64,000 nt of DNA. Source: Chelydra serpentina. Lineage: Eukaryota > Chordata > Testudines > Chelydridae. Location: assembly GCA_037349315.1 (NCBI GenBank), contig JBAIAC010000001.1, forward strand, positions 1,302,001 through 1,366,000, written 5' to 3'. The notes under the pieces were generated by a model. The model ran no database searches. It saw nothing but the letters and a program-made list of their open reading frames with translations, and was not told the origin of the DNA. Numbering within the stretch: position 1 is the stretch's first letter; each line of letters opens with the position of its first letter. Shown one piece after another: positions 44,582 to 54,544 of this stretch. Position numbers and translations under genes: made by a program.

Positions 44582-45912
44582 GTTGGATATAGGCACCTAA
44601 AGTCCCCTTTGTGGATCCCACCTGTAGAAGCTAAGTAGTATGTGCTTAAAACATTTAAATATCTATTTAACTTTACTTTACAGAAATGTACTGTTTAAAG
44701 ATTTAAGATATTTCACACTCTTTTACATTTTGATATTATAAAACTTCTGTGTTGTGCTGATTATGCTGATTATGAACTAGATAATTTATACTGGTAATTT
44801 TAAGAAAGAGCAGTTTTAACAATTATTGTGAGGCACGAGTCCCTGCTCAATAAAGCTGGTACTGAAAGATTTATAGGACCAAGAATCCCAAAGACATAAC
44901 TATGAGAAACCAAGAATAGGATTAATAAAATGATATGCTCTCATTGAATTTCAAAGGGTTTAGCTAAATTGTAATTAGGAAACTCTATTTTCTCTATTTG
45001 CATGTTGGATTATGATTGGTTTTAGAAAACTGAATCTTATGTAACTATAATATTTCTTCCCCACTGAATACTGTGTGAATATTTTTCAGTTATTTAATCT
45101 ATATATTATATTTAACTCTTTATATAAATGTCATAGAGCAATTTTTATATCTTGTATAAATGTGAATGAGTAAATTTAATCAGACTTTTTTCTGAAACAA
45201 AAACATTGGAAAGTAGCAACATCAGTATATGCCCCATAATCCTAATTCTTCATTCTCTAATGTAGATAATAATGTCATTTAGTAAAACATGGCACTAGTT
45301 CAACTGCACAGAGCACTAAAGGAATACTGATTTATTCTGTTTCACAGATAATCTCCAAAATGCATTATCAGTAAAAGTCAAGATAAGATTCAATACTTCA
45401 CCATATCTTATATAACTGTGTTGTCGCAGTACACATAGCTGCTCTATGCGTGAGTGGATAATTGTAAACATCAGTCTTCTCATGCTTTCACTTATAACAC
45501 CAAAGAAAATTATATTAAAATACTGCTAGGATTTATTTCCTCTTTCTCTCTGGTCTCCATTCAATGCTGCTGGAGAGGACTTGTCCATTGGTGGTTCAAT
45601 ATGCTTGTGCCACATGTGATAAGGGCATTGACACCATAGAAAAGGAGCTTGGTCTGATAGGAAGCTGCCTGAGTATACAGCCCATTACATCTGTGAGCCA
45701 CTTTTGTGGGCAGCTGCAATGGTTGCTGTGGCAGCAAGGATAGCTTTCAAGGAGTCACCAGCTGCTTTACCCACATCTATGGACGCATATCTGCAGTGGA
45801 AGTTGAGGTGGAACTAGGTTCCTGCAGTTTTCTTCATCTCATTGTAGATTGAAGATTGTCTTCTCCTCCGCCCTGAGCATTCAGAATGGGAAAAACTGCT
45901 GATGTGTATAGA
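44582..45912. other. Unassigned DNA
   Basis: About 1.3 kb, AT-rich. No recognised feature. Confidence 0.4.
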
Positions 45913-46102
45913 AATTGGGTAGTATCCCTTTAAATAGTCCCTCTAGGGGCCATCACTATCTGCTGTGTTTCAGAAGCCATTAGAGGGCTCACAAATTATA
46001 CACACTGCTGCTCTGGCTGGATTCTGGTGGCTTCTGAAACATAGAAGATAGTGAGGGCCTGCTCACAAACTATTTGAAAGGATAAAGGGATATTACCCAA
46101 TT
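45913..46102. mobile_element. 190-bp MITE with ~70-bp inverted ends
   Basis: The left half 'aattgggtagtatcccttta ... tgtttcagaagcca' and right half 'tggcttctgaaacatagaag ... gggatattacccaatt' form long imperfect inverted repeats. Superfamily unknown. Confidence 0.75.
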
Positions 46103-46750
46103 CCTATTCACTCCATACTCCCCCACCTTTAGTGTAAAATGATATTTTTTTAAAATTACAAGTGCATTGCAAAAGTTAAATATACAACAACAGTCACGAT
46201 AGAAGACTAGGTGTTATTCCGTGGTCTTCATTAGTAAAATGCAGTGGAGCTAAAGCTCTTCTCCTACAATAATTTTATTTTGATCACACTGCTTGTTGAT
46301 ATGATGGCTTCAGTAATTCTAAAATGCTTTTCCTGGCCAGTTTCCTGTATGACAATTCCATTTAGAAAGTGATGACTATATTGGCTAATTGTCCCAAGAG
46401 CTATTATTTTACATTAATTCCATTTACTGGCTTAATCATCCAAAAGATGAAAATCTTCTTGAATATGCATTTTCCCTATTTTCTTTAGCACAGTTTTTGT
46501 ATAATCAAACTTTAGTCTCATGTCTGGTTTGTTGTCAGCCCTTTAATTAGCCTTTGAGTTACAATCCTTTGAGGCACTGTGCACTCTCAGCTTGCACTGA
46601 AGTTAATGAATGGAGGGTACTCAGCACCTCTCTGGAAGTATTCAGTACTTTGCAGGACTGGGGCAAAATTGATCTAACTTTTAATTTAGTTCTGCTTATA
46701 TTTTGTAGATCTTCCTATCTCCCTCTTGCATAGGTAATTTATAGGTAGTT
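46103..46750. other. Unassigned DNA
   Basis: About 650 bp. No feature recognised. Confidence 0.4.
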
Positions 46751-47300
46751 GTGATGGGGTGTACCTGCCCTGCACTGGACAAAAAGGGGTTAACCTCATA
46801 TTGTGAGCTAAGGAAGCCACATCCCTTCGCACTGCTGGGCATGCTCCAATGGGAGCCTCGAAATAAAAGGAAGCATCCCAGCTCAGTCTGGCCTAACTGC
46901 TGAGGAAGGAGGATGCAGATTGCAAACTCCCTCCTGGGAGCTGCTGGAGCCCTAGACCCCAGAGACCAGGCATGCCAAGACCCAGGCAGATACCCAGCTG
47001 CCTGCAGAAGCCGAAGGGGAGACAGCGCTCTCGGGAGCTTCGCCAGCTGACAACCCCAGAGGTCCAGAAGACCTGTGGATGGCAGCACTGGAAAACAAGG
47101 TAGGAGGTAGCCCAGGGGAACTTTACATTGATCCAGTTGTGGAACTGGAGTGTGTTTCAGGAGGATCCCTGCTGATCTAGTGGTGAATCCATTCACTGCT
47201 GACAGAGCCCTAGGTTGGGATCCAGTGGAGTAGGGTGGGCCCAGGTCCCTCCCCCCCCGCCTAACGCCACCCATCCCTGGGTGGAAACCTACTCCCCCCC
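46751..47300 (+). mobile_element. Diverged Gmr1-type LTR
   Basis: Starts 'tgatggggtgtacctgccct'. It shares the layout of the LTR at 14548-15164: a GA/CTG-rich centre, 'ggatccagtggagtagggtg' against 'ggaacccggagtagagggcg', and a C-rich end. No internal domain follows. A 219-codon minus-strand ORF across it is a shadow. Confidence 0.55.
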
Positions 47301-47379
47301 AGCCACTAGGCCACGCAGCCCTGCAGAGAAGGGATGCCATATTCACTCTGGTCACTAGGCCACGCAGCCATGAAGAGGA

Positions 47380-48127
47380 AGGCGGTCATTTGGACTCACC
47401 CATGGGACTATAATGTCCCATCCACCTCTCCAAAGATGGGAATTCTGCACCAAAAAAAATTAAAATGCTGTGCATATTTTCTTTGTCAAAATAACACAAT
47501 ATAATCATTCCAGTTTTAATTATTTTGGTAATTTATTTCAAAATATCTACCAGCATGTATGTCTGTAACAATACAGACACACACAAAAAAGATTCTGGTA
47601 ATTTTTTTTTTGACGAATATTTTGACTTACTAGGCATATTAATACAATACTTTGAGTAATTCATTTAAATTAAAATACAGAACTGTGTTTCATGCACCCA
47701 TCAGAAGCAATGCAAAGGCTTGGGAAGTGTCAGGGATAATGGAGGAACTGAGGGAAAGGGAAGGAGCCTGGAGTGAACCTGGAGGGTTGTTGGGTGTGGG
47801 TGGGAGAAGTGTGGAACAGGTTTTTTTTGGCAGGGGGGCAGGATTGTTAGGGAGTTGGGAAGCCTCCCCCATGCAGACCTTGGCTGATCCCAAGCCTCTC
47901 CCATTCAGTCAGGCACATCTCCCCCTGTCTCCACACACAACCCCATCCTGATGGTTCCCTGCAACCTCCTCCCCATGTGGCCATGCACCCCCACTCCTGT
48001 TCAGCCCCTGGCTCAATGCTGTCACCACGCTAGCTCCTGAGCCCATACCCCAGTCTGTCCCCCCCACTAGCCTTTCTGAAACCCAGTCTGTGACCCCCCC
48101 CAGCAGCCCCATGTGCCCCACTCTGTC
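47380..48127. repeat. Unclassified repeat-like DNA
   Basis: The left half is AT-rich ('aaaatgctgtgcatattttc') and the right half is G- then C-rich. The abrupt composition change and an A/T-run near 47600 suggest a dispersed repeat. I cannot name it. Confidence 0.35.
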
Positions 48128-48534
48128 TTAACCTGACTCTGCGGGCGGGGTGTGTGCCCTTATTGGGAGTGAATGTTGTACTTATGTCCCAGAACGCTCA
48201 CAGGACATTAACAAGCACATCCTGTTGGCCGAACAGGCCTTCAAGCATTACCAGGCCCAGGGAAGGGGAACCCACGGTTTTTGATTCCCTTTGGAGTTGG
48301 TTGCCCAAACTGGGAGGACTGGGGGGTGGCCTTATGCGTCTCCTCCTCACAGGTGTGGTCCTGTGTCTGGTCACCCTCCTCGTGCTTGCTTGTTTTAAGA
48401 TGCTCCTCCGTAAGCTTTGTTCCCCCCGTTCCCCTGCACTCCCCATATACCCTCTCATTGATAACCCCAGCTCCATGGCGCTTAATCATATCTTGTCCGT
48501 AGAATATGAGAAAACTCAGCCAAAGGTTTCTTGA
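48128..48534 (+). pseudogene. env: Retroviral env transmembrane-subunit remnant
   Basis: The C-terminal end of a gamma-type Env, on the plus strand and so opposite to the retroviral block at 50766-57627. The ectodomain piece reads 'GVCALIGSECCTYVPERS', carrying the C-x6-C-C motif that links TM to SU in gamma-type viruses. A frameshift between it and the membrane anchor breaks the gene. The anchor 'MRLLLTGVVLCLVTLLVLAC' and a short cytoplasmic tail follow, ending at 48534. The fusion peptide and all of SU are absent. Confidence 0.85.
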
Positions 48535-48540
48535 GTATTC

Positions 48541-48652
48541 TCAAAGGAGGGAGTTGTTGGTGTCATTAGGCATACCCCCCAGGTAACTAGGGAGGGTGGA
48601 AGACCACGAGTGTCGATGAAGCCTCCTTGCTCTGGGCCTTTATGAACCAAAA
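48541..48652 (+). repeat. Polypurine tract and start of 3' LTR of a gamma-type ERV
   Basis: 'aaaggagggagt' precedes an LTR beginning 'tgttggtgtcattaggcata' at 48556. Its first ~97 bp match the minus-strand LTR that begins at 57627, and it contains uninterrupted 'gatgaagcctccttgctctg', the site where CR1 sits in that other LTR. It is cut off at about 48652, where it meets Gmr1-like sequence. Confidence 0.85.
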
Positions 48653-48709
48653 CAGACCTTTTGCTTCCTCTGGGCTCTGGCCAGATTTCCCTTGGCCAGG
48701 CCCATGAGC

Positions 48710-50164
48710 TCAGTAAGTCTCTCTCGGAAGGTCAGGACATACTCCACCACTGACTCTCCCTCGGTGTGGGTTTGGTCTGCTCAGTCTGTCTCTGATCTTG
48801 GAGCATTGGGACCGTAAGTGGCCCCTCTGGCCACAGTGATAGCAGCTCATGTCCCGTTGGTCCCCTCGAGCAGGTCGGTTGGTTCTGGTGTCGGAGGTTC
48901 CCCTCGGGAGGGGGTTCTCCCTATTTCCCCTTTGGTGGGTCCTGTGGTGACTCTCTTGCTGCCTCAGGGTGGGCCTGCTCCTTTGGGATTCCTCCCTGCC
49001 ACCCCTTGACCGACTGTTCATGAACTGGTCGGCCAGCCGCCCTGCGTGCTGCGGGCTCCCTGGATTTTTGTCCATCAACCATACCTTCAGGTCTGATGGG
49101 CACAGTTCATACAGTTGTTCCAGTACGAATAGTTCGAGCAGGTCCTCCATAGTTTGGGCCCCAGCGGTCCACTTGCGGGCGTATCCATGTATCCAGTTGG
49201 CCAGTTGTAGGTACGTGATCTCAGGGGTTTTTCGCTGATCCCGGAACCTTTGACGGTACATCTCGGGAGTCAGCCCAAGCTCGCAGAGCAGGGCCTTTTT
49301 GAACAGTTCATAGTCCCCAGTCTCCGTCTCTTTCATTCGGCCGTACACGTCCAGGCTTGCAGGGTCTAGTAAGGGGGTGAGATACTGGATCTTGTCTGCA
49401 GGGTCAACCTTGTGCAACCTGCAGGCATTCTCAAAGGCTGCCAGGAAGCTGTCTATGTCTTCCCCTTCCTTACGCCGGGCCAGGAAGTTACGATCAAACT
49501 TCCCTGTAGTCTTGGGTCCCCCCTCACTCACCGCAGCCGGGGCCTCACTGCTCCTCAGTCTGGCCAGCTCCAGCTCATGCTGGCGTTGTTTCTCCTTCTC
49601 CTGCACCTCATGCTGGCGTTGTTTCTCCTCGTGCTGACGTTGTTTTTCCCGTTCTTCCCGCTCCTCCTTCAGTTCCTGCTGTCTCAACTCGAGCTCTTTC
49701 AGTTTTATCTCCCTCTCCCAATCCAGCCGCCTCCACTGCTGGGATGGGGAGCTCCGCCGGGAAGATCCCCTGCTGGCCGCCGGGGTCAAGGTGCCCTCGG
49801 TATTTGCTGGGCTTTCCCCAACCTCTCCCCTGTGCAGAGGTGAGAGGGGTCTTGGGATGTCCTCGGCAGCAGTCTGACCCCTCCCAGCCAGGTCAGGCCC
49901 TGGGGCCCATGCTGCGTCTGTCGGGCGGCTTCCCCCAGGGGCAGGGATCGGGTCGTCCAAGCGATCCTTCTCCTCCAGCTGTGCAATCAGCTGGTCTTTG
50001 GTGGACTTCCCAACGCGCAGCCCCCTCTGCCTGCACAGCTCCACCAGGTCGTTCTTACGGCGCTTAGCATACATCTTCCTGCTGGCCACTCTCAGGCCTG
50101 TGCGGTCTTGGCCCCTCGGCTTCCAGGAGGAACCCCTAGTGTGCCAGCCCTTCTCACTGGTCAC
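48710..50164 (-). CDS. gag: Gmr1-like gag with SAP-like, coiled-coil, SCAN-like and zinc-knuckle parts
   Basis: The frame opens at 50164, but the likely start is ATG 50074 ('MYAKRRKNDLVELCRQRGLR'), where a SAP-like helix pair begins. Then come a Pro/Ser-rich linker and a long charged coiled coil with 'QRQHEEKQRQHEVQEKEKQ' repeats (about 150-205). A SCAN-like capsid ('FLAAFENACRLHKVDPADKI', 'ALLCELGLTPEMYRQRFRDQ', 'FVLEQLYELCPSDLKVWLMD') and a zinc knuckle 'CYHCGQRGHLRSQC' near residue 450 follow. The last ~15 codons are not gag: they are out-of-frame integrase sequence read after an internal deletion. The gag frame itself has no stop. It would form a particle-like capsid if expressed, but no enzymes are encoded. 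Confidence 0.88.
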   Translation of the reverse strand: MTSEKGWHTRGSSWKPRGQDRTGLRVASRKMYAKRRKNDLVELCRQRGLRVGKSTKDQLIAQLEEKDRLDDPIPAPGGSRPTDAAWAPGPDLAGRGQTAAEDIPRPLSPLHRGEVGESPANTEGTLTPAASRGSSRRSSPSQQWRRLDWEREIKLKELELRQQELKEEREEREKQRQHEEKQRQHEVQEKEKQRQHELELARLRSSEAPAAVSEGGPKTTGKFDRNFLARRKEGEDIDSFLAAFENACRLHKVDPADKIQYLTPLLDPASLDVYGRMKETETGDYELFKKALLCELGLTPEMYRQRFRDQRKTPEITYLQLANWIHGYARKWTAGAQTMEDLLELFVLEQLYELCPSDLKVWLMDKNPGSPQHAGRLADQFMNSRSRGGREESQRSRPTLRQQESHHRTHQRGNRENPLPRGTSDTRTNRPARGDQRDMSCYHCGQRGHLRSQCSKIRDRLSRPNPHRGRVSGGVCPDLPRETY

Positions 50165-50308
50165 ACCCCTCAGGGTTAAGCGTAACTCCTCCGCCCCCCG
50201 AAACCGCTTCTCTCTGCCTCTTCAGCAACCTGCTCCCCGTCAATCCCCCTTCGTTGTACTGCTCTCCAGTCACTTACTGCAGGAAGTGCCGTTCATGGGG
50301 TGCAGAAG

Positions 50309-50326
50309 ATCCCACCTCTGCCACCA
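50309..50326 (-). other. Primer binding site, tRNA-Leu type
   Basis: Minus-strand TGGTGGCAGAGGTGGGAT two bases after the LTR. It matches the complement of a tRNA-Leu 3' end at all but about one position. Confidence 0.65.
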
Positions 50327-50328
50327 GT

Positions 50329-50765
50329 TGTCACGGAGTGTGGGGGAGTCAGGTCCTGCACCCCTCTTCCCAGGATTCAATGTGACTCTCAGCCAGCCAG
50401 TAGAACAGAAGGTTTATTAGGGTTGTCAGGAAAGAGTCCAAACAGAGCTTGTAAGTATGCCCAGGACCCCTCAGCTGGGCCTTCTGGGGGGGCAGGGAGC
50501 TTAGACCCCAGCTCTGGGGCTCCCTGCGTTTCACCACCCAGCTTCAAACTGAAAACAAAAAGCCAAACCCTCCAGCAGCCTCTCTTCCCCTCCCCCGGGG
50601 CCCCTCCTCTAGCCTGTTACCATTCTCCCAGCCAAAGGTGTCACCTCCCAACCCCCGTCCTGGCTCATGTTACAGCCTCAGGTAAAGTCTCGCATTTCCA
50701 ATGCAGCCTGTCCCAATGCAGCCAGCCTCTCAGGTCAGATCCATCTCGCTCTCTACTCCGTCACA
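50329..50765 (-). repeat. 5' LTR of second Gmr1-like element (437 bp)
   Basis: Minus strand TGTGACGGAGTAGAGAGCG ... CACTCCGTGACA. The same LTR start recurs at 63913-64000 on the plus strand. Confidence 0.9.
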
Positions 50766-51031
50766 CCACCTTTGACATAAATCTGACCAATTTTGGGGAA
50801 CAACTCTCCAGGGCAACCCAGCGGCGTGATGTGGGGTTTGGGCACAAACCCAGCAGTTAGAGAGGTTAAACTCTTGGGCAAAGGAAATGTTCAGGGCCTC
50901 ATACGTATGTATTTCTAAGTTGATAGGGACTCCTCCCCATCCTGCATGTGCCTGGGGGAAACGGTAGTTACTGAGAGGAGTGCCCCTATGGCAAAGAGTA
51001 ACACAGTGGCAGACCCTGGACCTGATTCCAT
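50766..51031 (-). pseudogene. env: env SU N-terminal remnant
   Basis: ATG at 51031 opens a signal-peptide-like hydrophobic stretch ('ATVLLFAIGALLSVTT'), then a frameshift and 'LNISFAQEFNLSNCWVCAQT'. The C-x-x-C (CWVC) followed by 'GLPWRVVPQNW' is the hallmark of gamma-type SU, where it forms the labile disulphide with TM. The gene is cut at 50766 by the Gmr1-like LTR. Confidence 0.82.
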
Positions 51032-51173
51032 TTCGGGCAGGTGACCCTAGGGTCTAACAATTACAAATCCCCAAATACCCACAAAGTAACAATAACAAAT
51101 AACAAACAGATTAAAAACAGAATAACCCAGGCCAGCAAACAAGACCATCCTTCTGAAAAAGACCACCACCATG

Positions 51174-52138
51174 TTAAGGCGTTGTCAGCTGCAGTCCAAG
51201 CTTCAGGTTACCCAAAGGGGTTGCAGTCCATTTGTCTCGAGCACAGATGTCGTCTGCTTCTGGTTCACCCGGTTCACGGTGGGGTGAATGTGCGTGGCTC
51301 CCTCGAAGTCCAACGCTGTCTGCTTCTGGGGAACCCTTTACCTGGTCGGATTCCCTAGCGGTGCTCCTCTTGACCCTTGTATAATGGATCCAGGTGGGCA
51401 GCTCCCTTACGCGAATGGCAGTAGGGCTCACCAGAAGAGTCTCAAAGGGTCCCAACCACTGTGGGTGGAGTCTTCTTATATGCTTTCACTCACACCTGAT
51501 AAAAAAATGAACAGCTTCCCGCAAGTGTGCAGAATACTGCTGTAATGTCACTAGATGGAAAAGGTCGGAGGCACGTGTCCAAACAGGATTTCATAAAGGT
51601 GACAAGCCAGTCTGAGCAGTTGGAGTTGTTCGGATAATATAGAAGGCGAGAGGAAGGACAGTAGTCCACCTCAAGCTGAGTTCTTGGCACAGTTTTGTCA
51701 ATAGACCTTTCAAAGTCCCATTCATACGCTCCACCTGGCCTGAACTCTGCGGGTGCCAAGGAGCATGAAAGGCCCATTTTGTTCCCACCGCTTTGGTCAG
51801 TTCGTTACAAATCTTTGCTGTGAAATGAGTACCTTGGTGAGAGTCAATTATTTCAGGGGGCCAAATCTTGGTATAACTTCATTAAGTAATACCTTACATA
51901 CCATAGTTGCAGTAGCTTGAGCAGTGGGATAGGCTTCCGCCCATCTAGTAAGTTGGTCTGTTATAACTAATAAATGCCGTTTTCCGTCAGAGGGAGGTAA
52001 ATCAGTAAAATCAATCTGTAAATGCTGCATGGCAGGGCTGCTAGGGTCTTTGGGTAACGCTTCTTTTACCTGTGAGAAAGGAAACCTAACACATCTTATT
52101 AATGCCTGGCAGTGATTTGAAATGCTGTATGGGCACAT
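51174..52138 (-). pseudogene. pol: Retroviral integrase remnant
   Basis: Catalytic core text is spread over several frames: 'HLQIDFTDLPPSDGKRHLLV' (first Asp), 'DSHQGTHFT'-like text near 51835 (second Asp), 'HPQSSGQVERMNGTLK' (Glu). The gamma-type C-terminal module follows: 'GPFETLLVSPTAIRVRELPT' then 'WIHYTRVKRS'. Multiple frameshifts; not functional. Confidence 0.85.
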
Positions 52139-53440
52139 TCAAGCCCTCCCTTCTTCTTGGCTGCCAGCCAGGTCCTAGCTGTGAGACAGAAGCCTGAGTC
52201 TCATCCTTTTTTTTTTTTTTTTGAGACGTCTAGTTACAATTAACTCGTTCTGTTCTGTTTCATTTCTCCCCTTCTCGGCTTCTTTTAACCTACAAAGGAA
52301 ATCCCCTTCCTTTGCTCACACTTTTGTCCAAAAATAAACACATATACATTACCCATTATACAGCACTTTAGTCTTATTATTCAAGATATACCAAATACAC
52401 CCTTCTAATAAAATGACTGTATAACAGAGCTTTGGAGCAACAAGCCAGGACAAGCACATCCACTTTTGAGGAGTCCACTCGGTACAACCTCTGGTGTCCA
52501 ATAGCTTTCCTCCCTCCCCAGCCCTCTGGCTAGAAATCTGAGGTAGCCAGAAGGATCCTATGTGCAATATGGGAAGTGGGTTAACCTTTCATGTCATTGC
52601 TTCCAAAGTCTATTGGTATGCAATTTTAACAACAATTTTTTTCAATTAAAAGATCTGGCCAATGAATTTCTTTTTTCTTACTTTAACAAGTATATTAGAC
52701 TTTAGTATACCACATTTCCTGATATTATCCAAAACATTTTGTGTTTCAAGTTGACTAAAAAGTATCTTCATTTTGATTTAACCCTTCTATTTGATTTTTA
52801 GCTAGACTGTCTTATGAAAATATTAAACAACTATTTTGGCCACAAGACAAGACAGGACATATAACACAAAACATAATTTCTATTGTGCCAGTAAATGCAT
52901 GGTATTGATTGCTTTTCAGCTGGCATCAGCTTTCTCTGATTTTCTGAAAGACAAAAAGAACATATGTCCACCCCTTCTGGGGCCATCAGTCATTGCTTAA
53001 AATATTTCTTTTTATACAAATATCCTTGTGGATTGCAGGCAAAACAGAGGAATTACCCCCATTGGTCCTATGTTTCTGTCATAGGAAGACCAGGTTTCAG
53101 TAACTTTTACCTTTACCAGTTAGGTAATTTGCATTTTTAGCTTTTTAGCTTGCTTCTGGATCCACAGCTATCCTTAGCTTAAAGATTTTTACTTAAAAGG
53201 GACACACTTAACCTTTACCAGAATTTTGATTGCCTTTTACTTTGAACTCCTGCTTCTTTTTCTTTTAGCATTTTTTTTACAAAGTTCAACTGCTAAATTC
53301 CCTCCAGCAACCATAGAGTTAACTTTTCACTCTTTCTCTTTAAATCACGTGCTTATTTCCCAAACCGACACTCAATCAACTTAGATTTTACCATTCCAAT
53401 TATTGTTCTAGGGATTTAAATTTTCCATGCCTGTAATTTA
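52139..53440. other. AT-rich stretch inside the ERV, domain not recognised
   Basis: About 1.3 kb between the integrase and RT pieces, where RNase H and the integrase zinc domain would be expected. Composition is AT-rich, with a 17-T run near 52208. I find no RNase H motif, so this is decayed or replaced sequence. Confidence 0.45.
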
Positions 53441-54183
53441 CTATGCCTTCAAAGTTTCCAACCTGTTTTCCAATCTCTCTGTCTGTTGCTTGCCTGCTTG
53501 GGCCCGATCCTGCTTTTCTCGCTGAACCGTCTTTCCATGAGCACCAGCTTGTTCCACTATCACTTCAGCAAGGAGGGTCGGCTTCTCAATCAGCCCCCAT
53601 TTTAAAAACTTTAAATGCCTTGTCGGCTTCTGAGGACCGGTGAAAGGGGTCATGATCTGCTCCCTTAATGCAGTTGTACAAGGGCTTAGCCCACAGTCCA
53701 AACTCTGGGATCCGTATTCTGCAGAAGCCTGCCATGCCCAGAAACACCCTGAGCCATTGACGATTGCTTGGGATAGGAATTTGGCAAATAGCTTTCTTTC
53801 TTTCATTAGAAAGCTGACGCTCCCCCTTGCCTGATGTGAAATCCTAAGTACTGTACTTCTGGGAGGGCAATCTGAGCTTTACTCCGTGCTACCCGATATC
53901 CTCGGAGTCCAATAAAGTTTAGGAGGCTCACAGTGGCTTGGAGGCAAGGGGTTAAACCCACAGCAGCAATTAACAAGTCATCAACATACTGCAGGAGGAA
54001 AGCTCTGTTCTCATTGTTCCACTCCTGCAAGTCTCTGGCCAGAGCCCAGCCGAAAATGGAGGGGGAATTTTTAAATCCCTGGGCTAACACAGTCCAGCAA
54101 TGCTGCTTTTTAACCCTTCGTTTGTCCTCCCACTGGCTCCACTCCGGGGCTTGCATAGCTGAGGACTCAATTGCAAGGGTCAT
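53441..54183 (-). pseudogene. pol: Retroviral reverse transcriptase remnant
   Basis: Keeps 'WTVLAQGFKNSPSIFGWAL' and the catalytic 'LLQYVDDLLIA' (Y-V-D-D), then 'VQYLGFHIRQG' and degraded connection text ('PFTGPQKPTRHLKFLKWGL') in another frame. The fingers and first catalytic Asp are missing: the frame joins protease near 54190 at an 18-G run. Confidence 0.85.
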
Positions 54184-54189
54184 TATCCA

Positions 54190-54544
54190 TGCATTCTCGG
54201 CGGGGGGGGGGGGGGGGGGCGGGTAAGGTAAGGGTTATTTCATCTTGGGTGAAATGCAGGGTGGCACCTAAGCGACAAAGCAGGTCCCATCCTAATAGAG
54301 GCGTTGGACAATCGGGGAGGTAAACCAGCTTGTGAGATAGAGTTCTGTTTCCCAAAGCACATTCCGTAACGGGGGTTTGTTTACAGCAGTTCGTGCTGTT
54401 CCAGAGTCTACTAAAAAGTCTGTTTCCAAATTTCCCACCCTCATTTTTACTCGGGGTTCCGGGGGCAGGATGGTCCGTCTCCCCTGATACCACTATTCTT
54501 GATCCTCCGCTGCCATCATAGGAGTATCTTCCCTTTCGGGGCAC
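54190..54544 (-). pseudogene. pol: Retroviral protease remnant
   Basis: Located after gag's zinc knuckle. It ends with 'VYLPDCPTPLLGWDLLCRLG', the conserved C-terminal half of gamma-type proteases. The active-site region near 54410-54440 is out of frame, so no intact D-S/T-G is read. An 18-G run at 54202-54219 follows directly. Confidence 0.75.

Larger units (their letters stand above)
48655..50765 (-). mobile_element. Second Gmr1-like element, internally deleted
   Basis: Minus-strand order: 5' LTR (50765-50329), primer site, gag, then an abrupt joint to the end of integrase ('VVEYVLTFRERLTELMGLAK', about 48757-48657). Protease, most of integrase, RT, RNase H and the 3' LTR are missing. It sits inside the env gene of a gamma-type ERV (junction at 50765/50766). 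Confidence 0.85.

Noticed and set aside
46696..47355. 219-codon minus-strand ORF
   Set aside because: It lies across an LTR-like sequence on the plus strand, is Pro/Leu/Gly-rich and has no motif.
48197..50067. Several plus- and minus-strand ORFs overlapping the gag and env remnants
   Set aside because: They are antisense or out-of-frame shadows of the gag at 48710-50164 and the env piece at 48128-48534.
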